Origin: JAKQHY01 sp034429475
GTDB lineage: Bacteria; Chloroflexota; Anaerolineae; B4-G1; SLSP01
Length of the DNA stretch: 23,336 bases
Direction: 5' to 3'
Assembly (NCBI GenBank): GCA_034429475.1
Contig: DAOUGD010000169.1
Span: 1-23,336 of the forward strand
Both the position numbers and the translations under genes were made by a program. How positions within the stretch are numbered: position 1 is the first letter of the stretch; the number at the start of each line of letters is the position of its first letter. The notes below the pieces were generated by a model that saw only the letters and a program-made list of their open reading frames with translations, was not told where the DNA came from and did not search any database. Shown in pieces: positions 7,511 to 13,467 of the stretch.

Positions 7511-9106
7511 ATGGCCGGACGCTTAGGTATTGACTTTGGCACTTCCAACACCGTCCTCGCGGTGTGGGATGAGACGCTGCGGGACGCGACGCCGCTGCAC
7601 ATCCCGGATTACGGCTCGTTGCTCAAGCAGGGCGATGAGACGATTTCGCTGATCCCGTCGTTGGTGCATTATGCGGATGAGCGCCGCCGCTGGATTGGCG
7701 CGCAGGTGCTGGAGCGCAATCTGTATCAGGCGGCGCACACGTTCCGCTGGATGAAGCGTTACATCGCTAACCGCAGCCCGCTCAAAGTGCGGGTGGACGG
7801 GAAACAGATTTCACCCTTCGACGCCGGGCGCGATTTTTTGACGAGTGTGCTGCTTTTCGCCGTTGAGGAACTGTCTATCGAAGACGAGGAGGTTGCGCTG
7901 ACCGTGCCGGTCGAATCCTTTGAGCATTACGAGGATTGGCTGACCGGCATCGCCGAATCGGTGGGGTTGCGGCGTTTCCGGCTCATTGACGAGCCTTCGG
8001 CGGCGGCCCTCGGCTACGGCGCGCACATCCAGCCGGGCGACATCTACCTGATTTTCGACTTCGGCGGCGGCACGCTGGACATTTCGGTAATCTTGATTGA
8101 CGACGCGCCTGAATCCGCGGTGGGACGCCGCTGCCGGGTGTTGGGCAAGGCCGGGGTGGAATTGGGCGGCATGACTCTGGATCAGTGGATTTTCCAGGAG
8201 GTTTTGCAGCGCAACGGGTGCAGCGATTTCGATGAGGACGTGCGCCAGATCAGCAACGCCTTGCTGGTGGAGTGTGAACGCGCCAAAGAAACCCTGTCGT
8301 TCCAGCCGCAGGCCGACATCAGCGTGCTCAACCCCTACACCGGCGCGCCGCTGACCGCGACGTTGACGCGCGCGGATTTCGAGGCGCTGCTGGACGCTCA
8401 CGACGCCTTCGCCATGATTGACCGGGCGGTGCGGCGCGCGCTCAACGCCGCCCGCGAGCGCGGCTACGACGCCGACGCCATCAAGGCGGTGCTGCTGGTG
8501 GGCGGCAGCAGCCAGATTCCCGCAGTCCAACAGATGTTGTATCGCATCTTTGGGCGCGAGCGGGTGATGCTGAACCGGCCGATGGATGCGGTGGCGCGCG
8601 GCGCGGCGGCCTTCGTGGCCGGCGTGGACTTCTACGACCACATCCAGCACGATTACGCCGTGCGCTTCGTCAATCGGGAGAAGGGCGGCTACGACTACCG
8701 GGCCATCGTCAGCCACGGCACGCCGTATCCCACCACCGAGCCGGTGGCGAAGCTGCGGGTCAAGGCTTCCCACGCGGCGCAGACGCACCTGGGGCTGGCG
8801 ATCTTTGAGGTCAGCGAACAGCGGCGCTCCCGCGAAGCCGGCGGCCCGCTGGAATTGATCTTCGACCCTTCCGGCGCGGCGCGTGTGGTGGCGACGACGC
8901 CGGCCGACGAAGACCGCCGCACGTATTTCTGGATGAATGAGCACCATCCCACCTTCCTGCTCGCCGATCCGCCCGGTCAGCCGGGCGAGGCGCGCTTTGA
9001 AGTGGCGTTCTCCATTGACGCCAACAAACGTCTGCTGATGACGGCGCGGGATTTGCAGACGGATACGCTGGTGTACCGGGATTATCCAGTGGTCAAGTTA
9101 ACATAA
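7511..9106 (+). CDS. Hsp70/DnaK-like ATPase with short C-terminal region
   Basis: This 531-residue protein carries a complete actin-fold ATPase domain: GIDFGTSNT at residues 5-13 (phosphate 1), IDEPSAAALGYG (connect 1 region), FDFGGGTLDIS at 182-192 (phosphate 2) and LVGGSSQIP near 329-337 (adenosine motif). Canonical DnaK is about 630-640 residues. Here the part after residue about 385 is only some 145 residues, enough for a reduced beta-type substrate domain (for example LLMTARDLQTDTLVYRDY) but not the usual helical lid. It is not the housekeeping DnaK: no GrpE or DnaJ gene is adjacent. High GC and codon usage match the AAA/DUF1257 cluster rather than the R-M genes just upstream. It probably acts with the cluster's other proteins as a dedicated chaperone or switch; that role is inference. 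Confidence 0.85.
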   Translation: MAGRLGIDFGTSNTVLAVWDETLRDATPLHIPDYGSLLKQGDETISLIPSLVHYADERRRWIGAQVLERNLYQAAHTFRWMKRYIANRSPLKVRVDGKQISPFDAGRDFLTSVLLFAVEELSIEDEEVALTVPVESFEHYEDWLTGIAESVGLRRFRLIDEPSAAALGYGAHIQPGDIYLIFDFGGGTLDISVILIDDAPESAVGRRCRVLGKAGVELGGMTLDQWIFQEVLQRNGCSDFDEDVRQISNALLVECERAKETLSFQPQADISVLNPYTGAPLTATLTRADFEALLDAHDAFAMIDRAVRRALNAARERGYDADAIKAVLLVGGSSQIPAVQQMLYRIFGRERVMLNRPMDAVARGAAAFVAGVDFYDHIQHDYAVRFVNREKGGYDYRAIVSHGTPYPTTEPVAKLRVKASHAAQTHLGLAIFEVSEQRRSREAGGPLELIFDPSGAARVVATTPADEDRRTYFWMNEHHPTFLLADPPGQPGEARFEVAFSIDANKRLLMTARDLQTDTLVYRDYPVVKLT

Positions 9107-9208
9107 GTGCTGAGGACTGAGTGCTGAGGACTGAGTGCTGAGTTGTGGGTTATGGGATTCGCTGATCCGCTCACTCGCCATTCGTAATTCACTATTCGTA
9201 ATTCGCTA
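9107..9208. repeat. Composite tandem-repeat array between Hsp70-like and DUF1257 genes
   Basis: A 14-base unit, GTGCTGAGGACTGA, is present twice exactly plus a partial third copy (9107-9142), starting immediately after the Hsp70-like stop codon. It is followed by GCTGATCCGCTCACTCGCCA (9161-9180) and two ATTCGTAATTC copies (9180-9204). The array ends just before the GGAGG of the next gene. Relatives of the GCTGATCCGCT part occur at about 16756-16784, and of the ATTCG part inside leuS at 11124-11182. Confidence 0.8.
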
Positions 9209-9219
9209 CGGAGGTATCT

Positions 9220-9591
9220 ATGTCGCATTTTACACGCATCAAGACGCAGATTGTAGAATTGGAATATCTCAAGCGGGCTTTGGCCGACCTGAAATATGAA
9301 TATGAGGAAGGCAGCAAGGTGCGGGGTTTTGGCGGGCAGCGCGCCGAGGCCGATCTGCTGGTCAAGACCAAGGGGTATCCCATCGGCTTCAAAAAACATG
9401 GCGCGACCTACGAGCTGGTCGCCGACTGGTGGGGCGTGCGCGGCGTCAAAAAGACGTTTTTGCAAGAAGTGATGCAGCGCTACGCCTATCACGCCGTGTG
9501 CGACAAGCTCCAATCTCAGGGCTTTGAGATGGTCTCTGAGCAAGTCGAGCGCGGCGGGCAAGTTCACCTGGTCTTGCGCCAGATGGCATAA
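9220..9591 (+). CDS. DUF1257 (Ycf35-like) protein, copy B
   Basis: This 123-residue paralogue of the protein encoded at 2020 shares the start MSH-T---TQ, ALADL, the central GFK, QRYAYH, QGFE-V and the terminal HL-LRQMA. It is shorter, with a different central loop (GSKVRGFGGQRAEADL). No catalytic motif or localisation signal is visible. GGAGG lies 5 bases before the ATG, so unlike copy A it has an independent strong ribosome-binding site. The adjacent DUF2997 gene is a common neighbour of DUF1257 genes in cyanobacteria as far as I know, which supports the family assignment. Function unassigned. Confidence 0.8.
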   Translation: MSHFTRIKTQIVELEYLKRALADLKYEYEEGSKVRGFGGQRAEADLLVKTKGYPIGFKKHGATYELVADWWGVRGVKKTFLQEVMQRYAYHAVCDKLQSQGFEMVSEQVERGGQVHLVLRQMA

Positions 9592-9598
9592 AGAATTT

Positions 9599-9648
9599 CT
9601 CAACGGATGGAACGGAATCCAACGGATTTTTCCGTTCAATCCATTGAG
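9599..9648. repeat. Intergenic palindrome, ATCCGTT family
   Basis: The left arm at 9599-9616 (CTCAACGGATGGAACGGA) matches the reverse complement of the right arm at 9631-9648 at 16 of 18 positions. A third unit (CCAACGGATTT) sits in the loop. It lies 8 bases after the DUF1257 copy B stop and close to the DUF2997 Shine-Dalgarno, the same placement seen before the AAA+ gene. Confidence 0.8.
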
Positions 9649-9670
9649 CCTGTTTGCAGGGAGAGTAAAC

Positions 9671-9880
9671 ATGGAACTCCAAGAAATCGAAGTCTTCATT
9701 GAAAAAGATGGCCGGGTGCGGATTGAGGTGCGCGGTATCCAGGGAGGGCGCTGCCTGGATGTGACGAAGGCGTTGGAAGCGGCCCTCGGCGGTCAGATCG
9801 AATCCCGCGAGATGACGCCGGAAGCGGACGCCCGCGTGACGGACGCCGCGCAGGATTGGGAGTGGACGAAGGCAGTATAA
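9671..9880 (+). CDS. DUF2997 small protein
   Basis: This 69-residue acidic protein starts MELQEIEVFIEKDGRVRIEV and continues with a G-(IQG)-GRCLDVTKALEAALGG segment. This is the pattern of DUF2997: a short beta-hairpin followed by 'G..C...T..LE..LG'. The single Cys in GGRCLD is notable because the next gene encodes an iron-sulphur radical-SAM protein. AGGGAGAG ends 5 bases before the ATG. No membrane or export signal. Function of the family is unknown; its size suggests a small partner or substrate rather than an enzyme. Confidence 0.75.
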   Translation: MELQEIEVFIEKDGRVRIEVRGIQGGRCLDVTKALEAALGGQIESREMTPEADARVTDAAQDWEWTKAV

Positions 9881-9891
9881 AAGGAAAATCG

Positions 9892-9963
9892 GGACGCGGA
9901 TAAACGCAGATGAACGCAGATAGTTTTAAAAAAATCAGTGTTCATCTGCGTGAATCTGCATCC
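9892..9963. repeat. Intergenic palindrome, ATCTGCG subtype
   Basis: The left arm at 9892-9921 (GGACGCGGATAAACGCAGAT...) and the right arm at 9934-9963 are reverse complements at roughly four of five positions, around a 12-nt A/T-rich loop. The repeat unit is GCAGATGAAC / GTTCATCTGC. It occupies nearly all of the gap between the DUF2997 and radical-SAM genes and ends just before the latter's ribosome-binding site. Confidence 0.8.
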
Positions 9964-9982
9964 TGTTTGAGGAATGAGTTTG

Positions 9983-10576
9983 ATGAGCGAGTTGCAGGTC
10001 GCCCGCTTTTTGCCGGCCAGCCGAGCCAATGGGCCGGGTGTGCGGGCGGTGGTGTGGATGCAAGGGTGTACGCTTGCCTGCCCCGGCTGCTTCAATCGGG
10101 AGATGCAATCTCCAGAGGGCGGGATGCTGACGCCGGTAGACGCCCTGTTCGCCCAGATCGTCGCGCTGGGCGACGCGATTGAGGGCGTCTCGTTCAGCGG
10201 CGGCGAGCCGTTGCAGCAGGCCGACCCGCTGCTGGCGCTGGTGCAGCGTATTCGGCGTGAAACGGCACTCTCGACGCTGATCTTCACCGGCTACACCTGG
10301 GACGAAGTGCAAGTTTTCCCCGCCGCCGCCGAGCTGCTGGCCTGCGCGGACGTCTTCATCGCCGGGCGCTACGACGCGACGCAGCCGCTCGGCCACGGGA
10401 TGTTGGGATCGGCCAACCAAACCATCCACCTGCTGACCGACCGCTACACCCTCGCGGACATCCAGGCCGTTCCCCCCGCCGAAGTTGTCATTACCGAAAC
10501 CGGCGACGTCGTCATCAGTGGAGTGGCGCCGTTCGAGCTTGAACGGGTCTTGAAGCAAAAATTCTCAACGGATTGA
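9983..10576 (+). CDS. NrdG-like radical-SAM 4Fe-4S protein
   Basis: This 197-residue protein has the radical-SAM cluster motif CTLACPGC (CxxxCxxC; Cys29, Cys33, Cys36) in the WMQGCTLACPGCFN context of glycyl-radical activases such as NrdG and PflA. It also has the AdoMet-binding segment SFSGGEPLQQ near 67-76. A C-terminal extension holds a short beta-rich TGDVVISGVAPFE segment. No glycyl-radical enzyme (NrdD/PflB-like) is encoded nearby, so its substrate is likely another cluster protein; that is inference. The ATG at 9983 is preferred to the one at 9974 because GAGGA at 9969-9973 touches the earlier ATG but is 9 bases from the later one. The last codons and stop are supplied by a repeat element that begins at about 10563. 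Confidence 0.8.
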   Translation: MSELQVARFLPASRANGPGVRAVVWMQGCTLACPGCFNREMQSPEGGMLTPVDALFAQIVALGDAIEGVSFSGGEPLQQADPLLALVQRIRRETALSTLIFTGYTWDEVQVFPAAAELLACADVFIAGRYDATQPLGHGMLGSANQTIHLLTDRYTLADIQAVPPAEVVITETGDVVISGVAPFELERVLKQKFSTD

Positions 10577-10627
10577 ACGGATTCAATGGAAAAGAAATCC
10601 GTTCAAATCCGTTGAATCCGTTGAGAT
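10563..10627. repeat. Intergenic palindrome, ATCCGTT family, between convergent genes
   Basis: The arm starting TCTCAACGGATTGAACGGATT folds back on ATCCGTTGAATCCGTTGAGA at 10608-10627. The element overlaps the last five codons, including the stop, of the radical-SAM gene and ends two bases before the leuS stop. As the only sequence between two convergent genes it could slow transcription from both sides, but no U-tract of terminator quality is visible. Confidence 0.8.
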
Positions 10628-10628
10628 T

Positions 10629-13226
10629 TCAGGCGACGATGTTGACGACGCGCCCCGGCACGATGACGATGTGGCGCACGGTGCGCCCTTCCAGCGCGCG
10701 CCGGACGCCGGGCGCATTCAGCGCACTTTGTTGGATGACTTCCTCGGTTGTTCCGGCGGCGACGCGGATGCGGTCGCGCACCTTGCCGTTGACCTGCACG
10801 GCGATCTCCGCTTCCTCGGCTTGCGCCAGCGCCGGCTCCCACGCCGGCCACGGCTGAATGTGGATGCTGTCAACGTTGCCCCAACCGCGCCAGATTTCCT
10901 CCGCGATGAAGGGCGCGAAGGGCGCCAGCAGCTTCACCAGCGCCGCGCAGGCGGCGAACCCCGCCGCCGTTGCCCCAAACTGTTTCTGATAGCTTTCCAC
11001 TTCCCCGCTGAACGTCATCAGCGCGCTGATCGCCTTGTTGAAGCGCAGCGCCTCAGTTTGTTCCGTCACCTCACGGACCGTGCGGTGTATAGCGCGTTGC
11101 AGAATTTGATCTTCCGGTTCCGTCCATTCGCCATTCGCCATTCGCCATTCGCTATTCGCTATTCGCCATTCGCTATTCGCCATCCGCCACACCCGTTGCA
11201 GGAAGCGTCGCACGCCCTCAATGTGCTGCGGCGTGACGCCGTCCTCCTCCGTTTCCCAGATCACGTTGGCCTCGAACGGCCCTATAAACAGCAGATGTAG
11301 CCGCGTCACATCCGCGCCGTACCGCTCGATGACGCTCTCCGGCGTGACGACGTTGCCCTTCGACTTGGACATGCGCTCCACCTTGCCGGTGCGCGGATCG
11401 CGGGCGTGCAGCACGCCCTGGCTGCGCAGCACGGGGAACGGCTCGCGGAAATCCACCAGCCCGGCGTCGGCCAGCGCCTTCGTCCAGAAGCGGGAGTACA
11501 GCAGGTGGCCGACGGCGTGCTCCGCGCCGCCTACGTAGACGTCCACCGGCAGCCAGCGCGCGGCCAGCGCCGGGTCGAAGGACTGCGTGGGATTGTGCGG
11601 GTCGGTGAAGCGCATGTAGTACCACGACGAGCAGACAAAGCCGGTCATCGTGTCCGTCTCGCGCTCGGCAGGGCTGCCGCAGCGGGGACAGACCGTGGCG
11701 ACGAAGTCTGGTACGTTCGCCAGCGGCGCGCGCCCGTCGCCGCGCGGGCGGAAGTCGGGCAGTGCGGGCAGCGTCACGGGCAGGTCAGCTTCCGGCGCGG
11801 GGACTTCGCCGCACGTTGGGCAGTGGATGATGGGGATGGGCGTCCCCCAGTAGCGTTGCCGCGAGATCAGCCAATCGCGCAGGCGGAAGTGGACAGCGCG
11901 TCTCCCGAAGCCTTCGGATTCCATCCAGGCCGCGATGGCGGCAATGGCCTCCTCGGAGTTCAGGCTGTCAAACGTCCCGGAGTTGACCAGGACGCCGGGA
12001 TCGGTATAGGGTAACGTCACGGGGGCGCCGCCCGGCGGGGCGATGACCGTCTTGATGGGCAGCGCGTATTTCTGGGCGAAGGCGAAATCGCGGGTATCGT
12101 GGGCCGGGACGCCCATCACCGCGCCCGCGCCGTACTCGGCCAGCACGTAGTCGGCCACGTAGATGGGGACGGGTGCGCCGCCGGGGATCGCCGCGTAAGC
12201 GCCGGTGAAGACGCCATCCGGCTCGCGGGTGTGGCGATCATCCGAAGTGCGCAGCCTGGCGGCGGCGATGTAGGCGCACACGGCGTCGCGCTGCTCCGGC
12301 GCGGCGATGGCTTCGGCCAGCGGGTGCTCCGGCGACAGCGCCACGAAAGTCACCCCGAACCAGGTGTCGGGGCGGGTGGTGAAGACGGTGATGGGGGAAT
12401 GGGTAATGGGTAATGAGTAATGGGTAATGGGTAATGGGTAATGAGCAATGGGGGAAGACGCTTCATTACTCATTACTTCTTTCTCATCACTCATTACTTC
12501 TTTCTCATTACTCATTACTTCCAGCTCAATTTCTACCCCCTCGCTGCGCCCAATCCAATGCCGCTGCATTGCCAGGATGTGTTCCGGCCAATCCAGGCGC
12601 TCCAGTTCGGCGTGCAGTTCGTCGGCGTAGGCGGTCACGCGGATGTACCACTGCTTGCGGGTGCGCTGGACGACGGGGTTGTGGCAGCGCCAGCAGACGC
12701 CGCCCTCGATTTCTTCGGCGGCCAGCACGGTCTGGCAGCTTTCGCACCAGTTGACGGGCGCTTCGGCGCGGTAGGCCAGCCCGCGTTGGTACAGCCTCAG
12801 GAAGAAGTGCTGGTTCCAGCGGTAGTAGGCCGGGTCGGCGGAGTTGATCTCGCGTTCCCAATCGTAGGAGCAGCCCAGCAGATCCAATTGATGGCGGTAG
12901 TTGGCGGCGTAGCGGCGGGTGCTGTCGGCGGGATGCGCACCGGTTTTGATGGCTTCATTTTCGGCGGGTAGCCCGAAGGCGTCCCAGCCCATCGGGTGCA
13001 GGACGGCGTCGCCGCGCATCCGGTGATAGCGGGCGATCACGTCGCTGGGGACGTAGTTGCGCCCGTGGCCCACGCTCAATCCCGCGCCGGAAGGGTAGGG
13101 GAAGAAGTCCAGGCAATAATAGGTGTGCTGCCCTGCTGCGGGGACGGGCGTGCGATAAGTATGTTCCGCGGCCCAGCGCGCGCGCCAATGGGCCTCGATT
13201 TCCCAGGGATTGTATTCGGTGTTCAT
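10629..13226 (-). CDS. leuS: Leucyl-tRNA synthetase
   Basis: This 865-residue class I aminoacyl-tRNA synthetase charges tRNA-Leu. The signature region is Ser51-Val-Gly-His54 (the HIGH site, with the first His replaced by Ser), followed by LHPMGWDAFGLPAENEA. The CP1 editing domain shows FTTRPDTWFG and GVPAHDTRDFAF. The zinc-type Cys pairs CESC/CWRC are near 150-180, KMSKS is intact as MSKSK at 619-623, and the anticodon-binding and C-terminal domains end in VQVNGKVRDRI. Two repeat-derived insertions interrupt loops: about residues 236-279 before the editing domain and about 681-700 in the anticodon-binding domain. AAGGAG lies 8 bases upstream of the ATG. The leader upstream contains a candidate leucine attenuator (13404-13604) and further hairpins. 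The call is certain. Confidence 0.97.
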   Translation of the reverse strand: MNTEYNPWEIEAHWRARWAAEHTYRTPVPAAGQHTYYCLDFFPYPSGAGLSVGHGRNYVPSDVIARYHRMRGDAVLHPMGWDAFGLPAENEAIKTGAHPADSTRRYAANYRHQLDLLGCSYDWEREINSADPAYYRWNQHFFLRLYQRGLAYRAEAPVNWCESCQTVLAAEEIEGGVCWRCHNPVVQRTRKQWYIRVTAYADELHAELERLDWPEHILAMQRHWIGRSEGVEIELEVMSNEKEVMSDEKEVMSNEASSPIAHYPLPITHYSLPITHSPITVFTTRPDTWFGVTFVALSPEHPLAEAIAAPEQRDAVCAYIAAARLRTSDDRHTREPDGVFTGAYAAIPGGAPVPIYVADYVLAEYGAGAVMGVPAHDTRDFAFAQKYALPIKTVIAPPGGAPVTLPYTDPGVLVNSGTFDSLNSEEAIAAIAAWMESEGFGRRAVHFRLRDWLISRQRYWGTPIPIIHCPTCGEVPAPEADLPVTLPALPDFRPRGDGRAPLANVPDFVATVCPRCGSPAERETDTMTGFVCSSWYYMRFTDPHNPTQSFDPALAARWLPVDVYVGGAEHAVGHLLYSRFWTKALADAGLVDFREPFPVLRSQGVLHARDPRTGKVERMSKSKGNVVTPESVIERYGADVTRLHLLFIGPFEANVIWETEEDGVTPQHIEGVRRFLQRVWRMANSEWRIANSEWRMANGEWTEPEDQILQRAIHRTVREVTEQTEALRFNKAISALMTFSGEVESYQKQFGATAAGFAACAALVKLLAPFAPFIAEEIWRGWGNVDSIHIQPWPAWEPALAQAEEAEIAVQVNGKVRDRIRVAAGTTEEVIQQSALNAPGVRRALEGRTVRHIVIVPGRVVNIVA
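11124..11182. repeat. In-frame tandem repeat inside leuS, CATTCGC unit
   Basis: About six near-identical copies of a roughly 10-base unit (CATTCGC / CTATTCGC alternation) lie within the leuS coding sequence. Translated on the minus strand they give RMANSEWRIANSEWRMANGEW-like residues, which have no counterpart in a normal LeuRS at this position between RVWR and the ALH-type helix. The reading frame is kept open. Confidence 0.85.
12390..12521. repeat. In-frame heptamer-repeat palindrome inside leuS
   Basis: Multiple TAATGGG/TAATGAG heptamers at 12390-12449 are followed by ACTCATT-type heptamers with TTCTTTC spacers at 12465-12521, which are complementary to them, so the DNA could form a long hairpin. 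Translated, it adds about 44 residues (EVMSNEKEVMSDEKEVMSNE, then a HYPLPITHYSLPITH stretch) immediately before the ITVFTTRPD editing-domain motif. The heptamer is shared with the intergenic array at 18241-18320. Confidence 0.85.
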
Positions 13227-13245
13227 GGCTCGATCTCCTTATTAT

Positions 13246-13293
13246 GTTGTGAAATTTTGTGAATAGAAAACAATAACCTGAAAATTTCACAAC
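13246..13293 (-). promoter_or_regulatory. Perfect 13-bp hairpin just upstream of the leuS ribosome-binding site
   Basis: The arms 13246-13258 (GTTGTGAAATTTT) and 13281-13293 (its exact reverse complement) enclose a 22-nt loop. In the transcript the 3' arm ends five bases before AAGGAG of leuS, and the 5' arm overlaps the stop codon of the small upstream ORF ending at 13287. Translation of that ORF could therefore open the hairpin. A regulatory role is inferred from placement only. Confidence 0.5.
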
Positions 13294-13364
13294 ACGAGCG
13301 CCCCGGACGCCGGGAACTGGGGCGTCCGGGAAATCACCTCCGGTATCATTGTGGCTGTACACAT
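13287..13364 (-). CDS. Candidate 25-codon upstream ORF in the leuS leader
   Basis: The ATG at 13364 is preceded by AAGGAG at a 6-base spacing, a better ribosome-binding site than many real genes here have. It encodes 25 residues beginning MCTATMIPEVIS and ending in Leu-Val-Leu, then TGA. A 10-bp perfect hairpin (13302-13311 with 13321-13330, 9-nt loop) lies within it, and its stop codon falls in the arm of the 13246-13293 hairpin. It resembles no family I know. It could be a regulatory leader peptide or chance; codon statistics over 25 codons cannot decide. Confidence 0.35.
   Translation of the reverse strand: MCTATMIPEVISRTPQFPASGALVL
13302..13330 (-). promoter_or_regulatory. 10-bp GC-rich hairpin in the leuS leader
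   Basis: CCCGGACGCC at 13302-13311 pairs perfectly with GGCGTCCGGG at 13321-13330 across a 9-nt loop. No U-tract follows on either strand, so it is not an ordinary intrinsic terminator. It lies inside the small ORF 13287-13364 and downstream of the leader terminator. Confidence 0.5.
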
Positions 13365-13375
13365 TCTATACTCCT

Positions 13376-13402
13376 TCCGGTTAATCCGTTCTATCCGTTG
13401 AC
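13376..13402. repeat. Half copy of the ATCCGTT repeat in the leuS leader
   Basis: TTCCGGTTAATCCGTTCTAT followed by CCGTTGACC is a single arm of the palindromic repeat family; the partner arm is absent. It sits between the leader terminator and the second small ORF. Confidence 0.6.
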
Positions 13403-13403
13403 C

Positions 13404-13437
13404 AAAAAGAAAACGCGCCTCCGTTTGGGAGGCGCGT
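13404..13437 (-). terminator. Intrinsic terminator in the leuS leader
   Basis: Read on the minus strand, ACGCGCCTCC (13437-13428), loop CAAAC and GGAGGCGCGT (13422-13413) form a perfect 10-bp GC-rich stem followed directly by TTTCTTTTT. It lies between the leader promoter (13577-13604) and leuS (start 13226), so it must be bypassed or regulated for leuS to be expressed from that promoter. Part of its 5' arm and its loop are also complementary to an upstream leader segment. Confidence 0.85.
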
Positions 13438-13467
13438 CATCTGCTATTGTGCGCTCAATGTTTCGGG

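Noticed and set aside
7811..8947. Minus-strand frame of about 378 codons opposite the Hsp70-like gene
   Set aside because: His/Arg/Val-rich shadow of a GC-rich gene with no recognisable motif.
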